Shown here: in pieces, positions 1 through 7,593 of the stretch
How positions within the stretch are numbered: the stretch's first letter is position 1
Layout of the letters: each line of letters opens with the position of its first letter
Assembly: GCA_036675275.1 (NCBI GenBank)
Contig: JAKFFG010000083.1
Span: 11,508 to 75,507, forward strand
Length of the DNA stretch: 64,000 bases
Direction: 5' to 3'
Source: Pollutimonas sp036675275
GTDB taxonomy: Bacteria > Pseudomonadota > Gammaproteobacteria > Burkholderiales > Burkholderiaceae_B
Made by a program: the position numbers and the translations under genes
Notes under the pieces: model-generated
The model's input: the letters and a program-made list of their open reading frames with translations, nothing else
What the model was told of the DNA's origin: nothing
Database searches by the model: none

Positions 1-216
1 ATGTCGGTCGCCTTCGGCGTTACCTATGCATTTACCGGGTCGTTGGCCACAGGCGGGCTGGCTGCCCTGCTCGAGCCGGTGTGCAATGTGTTGCTGCTGC
101 CGCTGCACGACCGCTTATGGAACAAGTTGCGTCTTCTGCCCTATGCCTCCGCAAGTCCACGATTTTTCCGAAGCGCATTTGCGAACTCGTCCGGACCCAT
201 GGGGCGACCGAAATAA
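1..216 (+). CDS. DUF2061-like membrane protein, C-terminal part, cut by the window edge
   Basis: The frame is open from the first base, so the true start probably lies outside the window. The visible part has a hydrophobic segment with a TGSLATGG...EPVCNVLLLPLHDRLWNKL pattern, typical of DUF2061 small membrane proteins (a transmembrane helix followed by a conserved H-[DE]-R-x-W). No biochemical function is known for the family. The last 25 or so residues (after WNKL) are low-complexity and lie over the 3' end of the convergent GGDEF-EAL gene, giving a tail-to-tail overlap of 76 bases. The family assignment is by recognition of the motif only. The tail could be a natural extension or the product of a lost stop codon. 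Confidence 0.55.
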   Translation: MSVAFGVTYAFTGSLATGGLAALLEPVCNVLLLPLHDRLWNKLRLLPYASASPRFFRSAFANSSGPMGRPK

Positions 217-2318
217 TAGCCCTGCATTTCGTCGCAGCCATTGGCCTGCAGGAACAGCGCCTGTTCTATCGTTTCCACGCCTTCGGCCACAACGTTGAGA
301 TCCAGTCCATGAGCCAGCGCAATGATTGCCCGGGTGATCGCCGCGTCGTTGGCGTCGTGCGTAATGTCATTAACGAATGAGCGGTCGATCTTCAGTACAT
401 CGATAGGAAACCGCTTCAGTGAGCTCAGAGACGAGTAGCCAGTCCCAAAGTCATCCACAGACAGTAGAACACCGAGACGCTTGAGAGACTGCAGAATGGT
501 GATCGCCGCTGCCGTATCATGCATGACAGTGCTCTCGGTGATTTCCAGCTCAAGCCGATCGGGCGCGAGCCCGGTTTCGTACAGTACCTTTCCGACTTGC
601 TCGACAAGGTTGGACTGCTGGAATTGGCGCGCCGACAAGTTGACGGACACGATCAATAAAGGCAATCCTTGCTCTTGCCATCGGCAGGCCTGGGCGCAAG
701 CCTCACTCAACACCCACATACCGATAGCTTCAATACATCCATTATCCTCGGCGATAGGAATGAAACGGGCAGGCGACACCTGGCCCAGTTCGGGATGGTC
801 CCAGCGCAACAGCGCTTCCACTCCCACCACGACACCCGTATTGAAATTGACCTTCGGCTGGTAATGTATCGTCAGCTCATTATTGGACTGCGCATGGCGC
901 AATGAGCTTTCCATAATGAGATGCTCGCGCATGGTGCGCTCCATGCCGGGGATGTGGAACCGATATGCATTGCGGGCATCCCTTTTTACTGCGCTCATCG
1001 CCATATGCGCCTTGTGCAACAAGCCATGCTCCGAGGTAGCGTCATCGGGAAACAAGGCAATGCCGATGCTGGCGCTCAAGAACAGCTCATGGCCTTGTAC
1101 AAGAAATGGCTCGCGCATCCTGCGCAGCAAGGTTTCCGCAAGGCCGGCCGCCTGAGCGCGATCAGCGATCGGGTGTTGCACGATAATAAACTCGTCCCCG
1201 CCCTGACGGGCAAGCATATCGCGTGAGCTCAAAGACTGGGCCAGGCGGTCGACGCAGGCACGGATCACCCCATCTCCCGCGGCGTGGCCGAATACTGCAT
1301 TGACTTTCTTGAAGAAATCGACATCCAGGACCAATACGGCAAGTTCGGTCTTATTGGGAACTGCACGAAGGACAACTTGCCGCAATGTCTCTACAAGGGC
1401 TACACGAGTGGGCAAGCCGGTAAGCATGTCGCGTCTTAGCCGATCACGTTGAAACTGTTCCGAACGTCGGAACTGATGACGCGATTCGCGCACCACATGC
1501 AGGAAGATCACATAATACAAATATCCACAAGCGACCGACTTGCACAGATCGGCAAGAATATACTGCGGTCCCAGGGGCCCTGCGTACACCATTAGGTACA
1601 GCTCGCCCAGACTGAACACAATAGCGGCCGTCGCGAGGTAAAAGGCTTTTCCGTCTCCCAGAGCGCTCGCACGCCAAAGAAAAGCCAGCGCGGCTGCCAG
1701 ATATAGCACTACCAACGTTGAATGGACCCATACCGCCAGAGGTTCGAGCCGCTGGCCTTCGATGAACGAGTGCGGAAGATCGTTCAGTCTGGAGTGTTCT
1801 GCCCAGGCAATTGCTGCAGCGAACAAAACCGTGCCGGCGATAAGAGCGTAGCGCGTGCGCTTGCCGGCATGCATATTCCACGGAGTGGCTGCCACAGCCA
1901 ATAACGCCGCCGCAAGAATCCCGTTTGATGCCAGCCCGAACACAGTGGCTCTGGACAGGACATCCAGTGCGGCCACATCACGCATTCCAACCATGAGCAA
2001 CAAGTGGCACAGGGCAAGCAGTGCGGTGGCCAGAAACGCCGCCGACAATATCACCACGTTGCAGGCAACCTTGCTGCTGATGCCCTGCCACCCAAGTGCG
2101 AATATCATGAACGCGAAAACAATGGAAAGCACCTCCATACCCGTTTGTACGGGAAGGTGGAAGTTTCCCAGGTCGGGGACATCCGACGGCTGGGCAAGCG
2201 CCAGCCATACCAAAGGACAAGCCAGAATCAGGATGCTAAGGCATAGATACCAGCGGCCTCGAATAGCGCCTTGATATCGCTTGAGCTCGATAGCAGTCGC
2301 GAGCATGGGGTCAGCCAC
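141..2318 (-). CDS. Membrane-bound GGDEF-EAL cyclic-di-GMP protein
   Basis: A 725-residue protein expected in the inner membrane. The first 280 residues hold about seven or eight hydrophobic segments (MASE-type sensor). A GGDEF domain follows with an intact RQGGDEF active-site motif near residue 372, and then an EAL domain with GVEALLRWDHP near residue 500, DDFGTGYSSL, and the late VVAEGVET and QGYYFGRP motifs. Both signature sites look complete, so the protein could make and/or degrade c-di-GMP; which activity dominates cannot be read from sequence. It starts at an ATG and stands alone, with its 3' end overlapping the convergent DUF2061 gene. The input ligand is unknown. Together with the tandem HD-GYP protein at 32602 it makes the c-di-GMP component of this window. 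Confidence 0.93.
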   Translation of the reverse strand: MADPMLATAIELKRYQGAIRGRWYLCLSILILACPLVWLALAQPSDVPDLGNFHLPVQTGMEVLSIVFAFMIFALGWQGISSKVACNVVILSAAFLATALLALCHLLLMVGMRDVAALDVLSRATVFGLASNGILAAALLAVAATPWNMHAGKRTRYALIAGTVLFAAAIAWAEHSRLNDLPHSFIEGQRLEPLAVWVHSTLVVLYLAAALAFLWRASALGDGKAFYLATAAIVFSLGELYLMVYAGPLGPQYILADLCKSVACGYLYYVIFLHVVRESRHQFRRSEQFQRDRLRRDMLTGLPTRVALVETLRQVVLRAVPNKTELAVLVLDVDFFKKVNAVFGHAAGDGVIRACVDRLAQSLSSRDMLARQGGDEFIIVQHPIADRAQAAGLAETLLRRMREPFLVQGHELFLSASIGIALFPDDATSEHGLLHKAHMAMSAVKRDARNAYRFHIPGMERTMREHLIMESSLRHAQSNNELTIHYQPKVNFNTGVVVGVEALLRWDHPELGQVSPARFIPIAEDNGCIEAIGMWVLSEACAQACRWQEQGLPLLIVSVNLSARQFQQSNLVEQVGKVLYETGLAPDRLELEITESTVMHDTAAAITILQSLKRLGVLLSVDDFGTGYSSLSSLKRFPIDVLKIDRSFVNDITHDANDAAITRAIIALAHGLDLNVVAEGVETIEQALFLQANGCDEMQGYYFGRPMGPDEFANALRKNRGLAEA

Positions 2319-2525
2319 GGCAAAAGATCTTCGTAGCGGCGGCAGCCGAAATGCACGAATGTCGAAGAATCATCGCCGGTGGGCAGTCTGGACTCATATA
2401 ACGAGGCGCTAAATGACGAAAAAGGAGAATTATCTCAGGAATTATGCAAAAGTAACATTAAGTATTGCCTCATGAATAGCGCTACAGTGTTTTTTTTTCA
2501 ATGCCAGCGAAACAGAAGGCAAACC

Positions 2526-2951
2526 ATGACACGCATCAATTGCGTTCCCGTAGAAGAGCTCAGCCGGCAACATCTTGTCGCGGAATATCGCGAGTTGCCG
2601 CGCGTCTTCGCGCTGGCACGAAAAGCTGCGGAGCGCAGGGACATCAAACTGATCGAGCATTACACCCTGGGCAAAGGCCATGTCCTGTTTTTCTACACGC
2701 GCCTGGCCTACCTCGCGCGCCGGCATGCCGAGCTCGTACGAGAAATGCAGCGGCGCGGATACAAGCCCGCCTTCACCGCTCCGCTGGAAGAAGCTCATGC
2801 CGACATCCCTGCGGAACTCTGGGGCGACTGGAGGCCCACGGAAGAAGCGCTGGCCGTCAATCGGCAACGTATCGCCGAACGGCAGCGGGAACGGAGCGAC
2901 ACCGCCACCGACCCGCTCCGGCAACATGGCATGCCGCGGGACGAATATTGA
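2526..2951 (+). CDS. Pyrimidine dimer DNA glycosylase, T4 endonuclease V (DenV) family
   Basis: A 141-residue protein that matches phage T4 endonuclease V along its whole length. That enzyme cuts the glycosidic bond of the 5' base in cyclobutane pyrimidine dimers and then nicks the backbone (AP lyase). Visible catalytic residues are Thr2 (N-terminal nucleophile after Met removal), Arg3, His16, Arg22, Glu23 and Arg26 in MTRIN...HLVAEYRELPRVF. The GKGHVLFFYTRL and IPAELWGDW blocks are also family-typical. The start at 2526 is chosen because the mechanism needs Thr at position 2 and an AGAAGG ribosome site lies just upstream; longer in-frame starts would bury it. The upstream 200 bases are noticeably AT-rich, which may hint at transfer. 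It is a single gene with no repair operon around it. Confidence 0.93.
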   Translation: MTRINCVPVEELSRQHLVAEYRELPRVFALARKAAERRDIKLIEHYTLGKGHVLFFYTRLAYLARRHAELVREMQRRGYKPAFTAPLEEAHADIPAELWGDWRPTEEALAVNRQRIAERQRERSDTATDPLRQHGMPRDEY

Positions 2952-3039
2952 GCGCCACCGCAAGCTCAACGGACACTGGCTGTTTCCAAATAGGCGCTGT
3001 CATTTCCACTGCATTGCTAAAATGCCATGGAAACGTTGA

Positions 3040-3687
3040 ATGCGAGTACATATGTTCGCGCTATTCAAAGACCGCAAAGATGCGGGCCACCAATTGGGAC
3101 TTGCACTCGTCGGCCATTACGGCCAACGTGACGACGTGCTGGTTCTTGGCCTGGCGCGCGGCGGCGTACCGGTAGCCCATGAAGTGGCTGCCCTGCTTGA
3201 TGCCCCCCTCGATGTAATGTTGGTTCGCAAGCTTGGACTGCCGCAACACAAAGAATATGCCATGGGCGCCATCGCCAGCGGCGGAATCGTCGTGCTGGAC
3301 AATGAAGTGATGCGCACCATGGGCATAAGCAGGCAGGCGCTTGATAACGTCATGGAAGCGGAACAAAAAGAACTGAGCAGGCGTGAGAAAAGCTATCGTC
3401 CTCGCGGCGCGGCCAGGAAAATCGAAGGACAGACCGTCATATTGGTGGATGACGGCCTGGCAACCGGATCCACGATGCGCGCGGCCATTGCCAGCGTCCG
3501 GGGCAGCGGGGCCCTGAAAGTCGTGGTCGCCGTTCCTGTGGCGGCGGGTGAAACCTGCGAAATGATCCGAAAGGAAGTCGACGATGCAGTTTGTCTGGGT
3601 ACGCCGGCTATGTTCCGGGCAGTAGGACTCTGGTATGAGGACTTTCCCCAGGTCAGCGACGATGAAGTTCGGGCCTCACTGGCATGA
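3040..3687 (+). CDS. Phosphoribosyltransferase family protein
   Basis: A 215-residue cytoplasmic protein of the type I phosphoribosyltransferase fold. The PRPP-binding loop is clear: VILVDDGLATGST at residues 133-145. Upstream is the LGLARGGVPVAHEVA block (near residues 37-51) seen in the family often found beside dienelactone hydrolases or erythromycin-esterase-like genes. The nucleobase or other acceptor is unknown, and family members are annotated only by fold. An internal ATG at 3052 (MFALFKDR) is an equally good start, since neither has a strong ribosome site. A short GC hairpin at 3741-3755 downstream may end the transcript. Confidence 0.85.
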   Translation: MRVHMFALFKDRKDAGHQLGLALVGHYGQRDDVLVLGLARGGVPVAHEVAALLDAPLDVMLVRKLGLPQHKEYAMGAIASGGIVVLDNEVMRTMGISRQALDNVMEAEQKELSRREKSYRPRGAARKIEGQTVILVDDGLATGSTMRAAIASVRGSGALKVVVAVPVAAGETCEMIRKEVDDAVCLGTPAMFRAVGLWYEDFPQVSDDEVRASLA

Positions 3688-3984
3688 GAAAATCATGCCA
3701 AACCCTTGGCCAGCCTGTCGCTACGGCCCATTTTTCTTAACGCCCGCGAGGGCGGTTTGACTATACGGAGGCGCCAACGTTGTAATTTCTACGGCTTAGT
3801 AACGAAAAGTAGCTTTTCCAGGTAGACAATATGCTCTGAAGGGATTACATTCCTGCTTAGGTTTTCAAGTTCGTTGAAGTTAGCACAAACCAGTACCAGA
3901 AAAACTGTACTTTTTTGCTCATATCTCCACGCCTTGACAGTCTTTTGCAGAGCATGTCGCTCGTCTTTTTAGGGATCGCAAGAA
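3688..3984 (+). other. Long leader region upstream of the cold-shock gene
   Basis: 297 bases without a credible reading frame. At 3741-3755 a CGCCC-GCGA-GGGCG hairpin followed by a short T run may terminate the phosphoribosyltransferase transcript. The rest is AT-richer than the surroundings and leads directly into the cold-shock gene. A TTGACA at 3934-3939 resembles a -35 box but has no good -10 at 17 bases. A long 5' leader with temperature-dependent structure is known for cspA-type genes; whether this is one is inferred from position only. Confidence 0.4.
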
Positions 3985-4194
3985 ATGGCAACAGAAACTG
4001 GTATTGTTAAATGGTTCAACAACGAAAAGGGCTTCGGCTTTATTACGCCTGAAGCCGGTGGCAAAGATTTGTTTGCTCACCACACCGACATCGTCGGCAC
4101 AGGTTACAAGTCGCTCGAAGAAAACCAACGTGTTTCCTACGAAGCAGCTGAAGGCCAAAAAGGCCCACAAGCCAAAAACATCCAAGTTATCTAA
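3985..4194 (+). CDS. Cold-shock domain protein (CspA family)
   Basis: A 69-residue single cold-shock domain. It carries the RNP1 motif KGFGFI (residues 15-20) and an RNP2-like motif DLFAHHTDI, the two nucleic-acid-binding strands of the OB fold. The usual RNP2 reads VFVHxS, and here the sequence DLFAHHTDIV is the variant common in beta-proteobacteria. Such proteins bind single-stranded RNA or DNA and act as RNA chaperones or transcription antiterminators. Length and start (GGGATCGC just upstream) are standard. It is followed 15 bases later by a strong terminator, so it is monocistronic. Whether it is cold-induced or constitutive cannot be told from the coding sequence. Confidence 0.96.
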   Translation: MATETGIVKWFNNEKGFGFITPEAGGKDLFAHHTDIVGTGYKSLEENQRVSYEAAEGQKGPQAKNIQVI

Positions 4195-4209
4195 TATAAC
4201 TCGGTTGGT

Positions 4210-4239
4210 AAAAAGCCCGCTTTCGAGCGGGCTTTTTTT
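4210..4239 (+). terminator. Rho-independent terminator of the cold-shock gene
   Basis: An 11-bp perfect stem (AAAAGCCCGCT at 4211-4221 with AGCGGGCTTTT at 4226-4236) is closed by a UUCG tetraloop and runs into a T tract. It lies 15 bases after the cold-shock stop codon. The A tract on the 5' side means it could also terminate in the opposite direction. Confidence 0.93.
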
Positions 4240-4268
4240 ATGAACCATACCTTACAAAGCCCGCCGCC

Positions 4269-5195
4269 TTGCTACACCCTCGCAACCGCCACCAGGGCCG
4301 ATACGATTTCGACGTACTGACCCGGAACAGCCCGCAGCTTTCGGGCTTTGTCATCGCCAACCTCAATGGCGAGCCCAGCATAGACTTTGCCAATCCCGCT
4401 TCAGTCAAGGCGTTGAATCGCGCGCTGCTGAAAACCTATTACGGTATCGAACATTGGGATATTCCAAAGGGCTATTTGTGTCCGCCCATACCCGGGCGCG
4501 CCGACTACGTCCATTATCTGGCCGATTTGCTGGCAGACAGCCATGGCGGCCGCATACCCCGCGGCCCGGCGGTGCGAGTGCTTGATATCGGCGTCGGCGC
4601 CAACGTCATCTACCCTCTTATCGGGCACGCGGAGTATGGATGGCGCTTTGTGGGTTCCGATATCGACAAGGTTGCGCTTTCATCGGCCAGGGCCATCATC
4701 GATTCCACCAAGGGGCTTGCCGAGGCCATCGAAGTGCGCCGGCAGAAGTCGCCAGATCACATACTGCACGGCATAATCAATGCCGGCGAGCGCTTCGACC
4801 TGACCTTATGCAATCCGCCCTTCCATGCCTCGGCGTACGAAGCGCAGAACAGCTCCGAGCGCAAATGGCGTGGCCTGGGAAAGTCCGGGCCCGGACATAA
4901 GCCGCCTGTATTGAATTTTGGCGGCCTCGGCACTGAACTCTGGTGCGAGGGAGGCGAAGCGCTCTTCATACGGCGCCTCATTCAAGAGAGCCGCGAGGTA
5001 TACAAGCAGGTGTACTGGTTCAGCACGCTGGTCTCAAAGGAAAGCAACCTGCCCGACGTATTGCGCAGCCTCAAGAGGGCCGGAGCCCCGTTCGTACGCA
5101 CAGGGGAAATGACCCAGGGGCAGAAAAAGAGTCGTTACGTCGCCTGGTCATTCCTTCATGCCGCAGCACAGCGCGCATGGCACGAGCAGGACTGA
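4269..5195 (+). CDS. rlmF: 23S rRNA (adenine1618-N6)-methyltransferase
   Basis: A 308-residue protein closely following the RlmF/YbiN family: LHPRNRHQGRYDF at the N-terminus, DFANPASVKALNRALL, GYLCPPIPGRADYVHYLADLL, a SAM-binding VLDIGVGANVIYPLI block near residues 103-117, and the catalytic LCNPPFHAS near residue 180. The NPPF tetrad is typical of N6-adenine methyltransferases. It modifies A1618 of 23S rRNA with SAM as methyl donor. The start used is a TTG with no clear ribosome site; E. coli RlmF has a few extra residues before LHPRN, so the real start could be slightly upstream. It begins 30 bases after the cold-shock terminator, and a promoter was not identified. Confidence 0.94.
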   Translation: MLHPRNRHQGRYDFDVLTRNSPQLSGFVIANLNGEPSIDFANPASVKALNRALLKTYYGIEHWDIPKGYLCPPIPGRADYVHYLADLLADSHGGRIPRGPAVRVLDIGVGANVIYPLIGHAEYGWRFVGSDIDKVALSSARAIIDSTKGLAEAIEVRRQKSPDHILHGIINAGERFDLTLCNPPFHASAYEAQNSSERKWRGLGKSGPGHKPPVLNFGGLGTELWCEGGEALFIRRLIQESREVYKQVYWFSTLVSKESNLPDVLRSLKRAGAPFVRTGEMTQGQKKSRYVAWSFLHAAAQRAWHEQD

Positions 5196-5237
5196 AAATA
5201 ATTACAATATCGGCCTTATCTTATAAAGAGAACGAAT

Positions 5238-5651
5238 GTGAGAAAAGTTGTACGCGGCAAACTTCACGGCATCCGTGTCACCGGCGCAGACCTGGACTAC
5301 CATGGCTCCATCACCCTGGATCCCGACCACTGCGAAGCCGCCGGCATTCTGCCCATGGAATTCGTGGATATCTGGAACAAGAACTCGGGCGCGCGCATCA
5401 GCACCTACGTCATTTATGGCTTGCGCGGATCCCGATGCTGCATACTGAACGGCGCCGCGGCGCGCACCTGCCAGCGTGGCGACGAAGTCATTATCTGCAA
5501 TTCCGTCTATGTAACCGAGAAAGAAATCGAAGAGATCAAGCCGGCCATCCTGACTTTCAATCCCGACAACTCCATCAGCGAGCGTCTGGGATACAGCGTT
5601 ACTCGCGACGAGCAGGACCGCCTGGCATTCGAGATCCTGAAATTCGACTAA
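5238..5651 (+). CDS. panD: Aspartate 1-decarboxylase (pyruvoyl enzyme), extended form
   Basis: A 137-residue proenzyme that decarboxylates L-aspartate to beta-alanine for pantothenate and CoA. Family landmarks are present: a lysine at position 8 (RGKLHG), the self-cleavage site Gly23-Ser24 in DYHGSITLD, which yields the pyruvoyl group, an arginine in GARISTYVI, and the LNGAAAR strand. It starts at a GTG, because the overlapping ATG is followed at once by a stop. It is about 10-15 residues longer at the C-terminus than the usual ~126-residue enzyme, and several core positions (DIWNKNS, SRCCILNG) are unusual. It stands apart from panB/panC and follows rlmF by 42 bases, so the two may be co-transcribed. 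Confidence 0.88.
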   Translation: MRKVVRGKLHGIRVTGADLDYHGSITLDPDHCEAAGILPMEFVDIWNKNSGARISTYVIYGLRGSRCCILNGAAARTCQRGDEVIICNSVYVTEKEIEEIKPAILTFNPDNSISERLGYSVTRDEQDRLAFEILKFD

Positions 5652-5696
5652 GCCGTTCGCATACATCGCAGCGCAAAGCGATACACACCGGGAGCA

Positions 5697-6611
5697 GTGC
5701 CTGTCAATAACTCAATGTTAGATTTCAAGCAGATCGAGGCCTTTGTCTGGGTGGCGGAGCTGGGCAGCTTTCGGGCTGCATCGGAAAAACTCCACACCAG
5801 CCAGCCTGCGATTTCACAGCGGATCGCGGCAATGGAATCCGCCATGGCCGTGCGGCTGTTCGAGCGCGGCGCCCGAGGCATAAAGCTGACGGAGAAGGGA
5901 CAGGAATTGCTCTCGCATGCGCAACGCATGCTTGCCTTGCGCAACGAAATGCTCACAGTGGCCAAGGCACAGAACGCCATACGCGGCACGCTGCGCCTGG
6001 GTTCGGCCGAAACGCTGGTACAGACGTGGCTGCACTATCTGATTGAAGCGTTGCATCAAAAATATCCGGCCTTGGTCGTCGAAATACATGTCGACACCAC
6101 GCATGTATTGCGCAGTCAGCTGGCGGCGCACCAAATTGATCTCGCCCTGCTGGTCGGGGAATCGCATGACGCAAAAGAAGAATCCTTGCACTTATGCGAT
6201 TACCGTCTCGCCTGGGTGGCCAGCCCCGCCCTGAAATTGCATAATAGGCGGGTGCCCCTGGCGGAGCTCGGCAAGTATCCCGTTATTACTTATCCGTCGG
6301 CCAGCCTTCCCTACCAGTCGGTCAAGGCCTTGCTGACGCAAGCGGGCATCAAGACACCCCGAATTTATGGTTGCGGTTCCCTCAGCACCATTGTGCAAAT
6401 GACCTGCCGAGGCATCGGACCGAGCGTGATCGCACCGGCCGTCATTGCCGAAGAAATTGCGGAAGGAAAGCTTTGCATATTGGACGTGGAAAATACGCCC
6501 GACACGCTGAGCTTTTACGCGCGCTGGATGTCTTCATGCGACGATCATACAGTGCGCACGGTCGCACGGCTGGCACAGCGCATTGCAAGTAGCCAAAACG
6601 CCCAAGCATAA
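5697..6611 (+). CDS. LysR-family regulator of the adjacent TRAP/amidase block
   Basis: A 304-residue LysR protein. The N-terminal winged helix-turn-helix spans roughly residues 8-66 (FKQIEAFVWVAELGSFRAASEKL...SQPAISQRI). The rest is a periplasmic-binding-protein-like effector domain that typically senses a small metabolite. The GTG start at 5697 is preferred because GGGAG lies 3-7 bases upstream; an ATG at 5715 (MLDFKQIEAF) would give the more usual LysR N-terminus. It is oriented with, not against, the genes it precedes, separated by 96 bases. Position suggests it controls the hydro-lyase, DctPQM, DUF2848 and amidase genes. The effector is unknown. Confidence 0.9.
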   Translation: MPVNNSMLDFKQIEAFVWVAELGSFRAASEKLHTSQPAISQRIAAMESAMAVRLFERGARGIKLTEKGQELLSHAQRMLALRNEMLTVAKAQNAIRGTLRLGSAETLVQTWLHYLIEALHQKYPALVVEIHVDTTHVLRSQLAAHQIDLALLVGESHDAKEESLHLCDYRLAWVASPALKLHNRRVPLAELGKYPVITYPSASLPYQSVKALLTQAGIKTPRIYGCGSLSTIVQMTCRGIGPSVIAPAVIAEEIAEGKLCILDVENTPDTLSFYARWMSSCDDHTVRTVARLAQRIASSQNAQA

Positions 6612-6707
6612 GCCAATCTTATCGGCCTGCATGCTGGATTTCTATTGGACAAGACCAGCAAGATAGTATGCAATCCAAAGATAGATAACCACGCTGGTGG
6701 AGCCTTC

Positions 6708-7517
6708 ATGCAAATTATCAATAGTGCTCACCGGAAGCTTGCGTCAGAAGCTCAACGTTGCCGCGAATCAATACGCCGCGGCGAGCATAATGGTCCAACC
6801 GCCGGACTGGCGCCGGGCTGCGTGCAAGCCAATCTGATGATCCTGCCGCAAGACCTTGCCGGAGAATTCCTGCTGTTCTGCCAGCGCAATCCCAGACCCT
6901 GCCCGTTGCTTGCTGTCACCGAAGCCGGACAAATCGCCGTGCCTTCCCTGGGAGACGATATCGACATCCGTCAGGATGTTCCGAAGTATCGTGTCTGGCG
7001 CAACGGGCAGCTGGTGTCCGAGCCATCCAGCCTGCTGGACCTGTGGCGGGATGATCTGGTCTCTTTCCTGATAGGCTGTTCGTTCTCGTTCGAAGAAGCG
7101 CTATTGGCCGACGGCATCGACGTTCGCCATATCACCCAGGCCACGAACGTCCCCATGTACCGTACCAACATTCCCACTAGCGGGACTGAACGCCTGCACG
7201 GCCCGCTGGTCGTGTCCATGCGTCCCATGATAGCGGCTGACGCAATCCGGGCCATACAGATTACCTCGCGCTTTCCGGCCGTACACGGTGCTCCGGTTCA
7301 TCTGGGCGATCCGGCGCTCATAGGCATAGCCGATATCAATCGACCCGACTATGGTGATCCGGTCACCATCCGCGAGGGCGAAATACCCGTGTTCTGGGCT
7401 TGCGGGGTCACTCCGCAATCCGTCATTCATACGGTCAGGCCAGAGTTCAGCATTACGCACGCCCCCGGGCACATGCTTATTACCGATATCAGCAATGCCC
7501 GTCTGGCTTCGTTCTAA
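6708..7517 (+). CDS. DUF1445 putative hydro-lyase
   Basis: A 269-residue protein of the DUF1445 (YcsI-type) putative hydro-lyase family. Recognisable blocks are GLAPGCVQANLMILP near the N-terminus, DLVSFLIGCSFSFEEALL in the middle, RTNIPTSGTERLHGPLVVSMRP, and FWACGVTPQS...ITHAPGHMLITD at the end. Bacterial members often sit beside 5-oxoprolinase, LamB/YcsF or amidase genes, and a DUF1445 domain occurs in mammalian D-glutamate cyclase, where the activity was assigned to another domain; so the reaction here is not established. The start at 6708 follows a GGTGGAG ribosome site. It is the first structural gene of a block with a TRAP transporter and an amidase, which supports a role in breaking down the imported compound. 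Confidence 0.88.
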   Translation: MQIINSAHRKLASEAQRCRESIRRGEHNGPTAGLAPGCVQANLMILPQDLAGEFLLFCQRNPRPCPLLAVTEAGQIAVPSLGDDIDIRQDVPKYRVWRNGQLVSEPSSLLDLWRDDLVSFLIGCSFSFEEALLADGIDVRHITQATNVPMYRTNIPTSGTERLHGPLVVSMRPMIAADAIRAIQITSRFPAVHGAPVHLGDPALIGIADINRPDYGDPVTIREGEIPVFWACGVTPQSVIHTVRPEFSITHAPGHMLITDISNARLASF

Positions 7518-7593
7518 CGCTTTTACATGCAGGTTCACCTAACGACAGATTCGATTCAAGCAGTGCCGTCGTCCTCAACTCAGGAGATTTCTT

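Noticed and set aside
33..298. Several short frames over the 3' end of the GGDEF-EAL gene
   Set aside because: They conflict with the EAL reading frame and carry no recognisable motif; only the DUF2061-like frame was kept.
3934..3939. TTGACA as a promoter -35 box for the cold-shock gene
   Set aside because: No acceptable -10 box at 16-18 bases; it would also give a very short leader. Kept only as a note.
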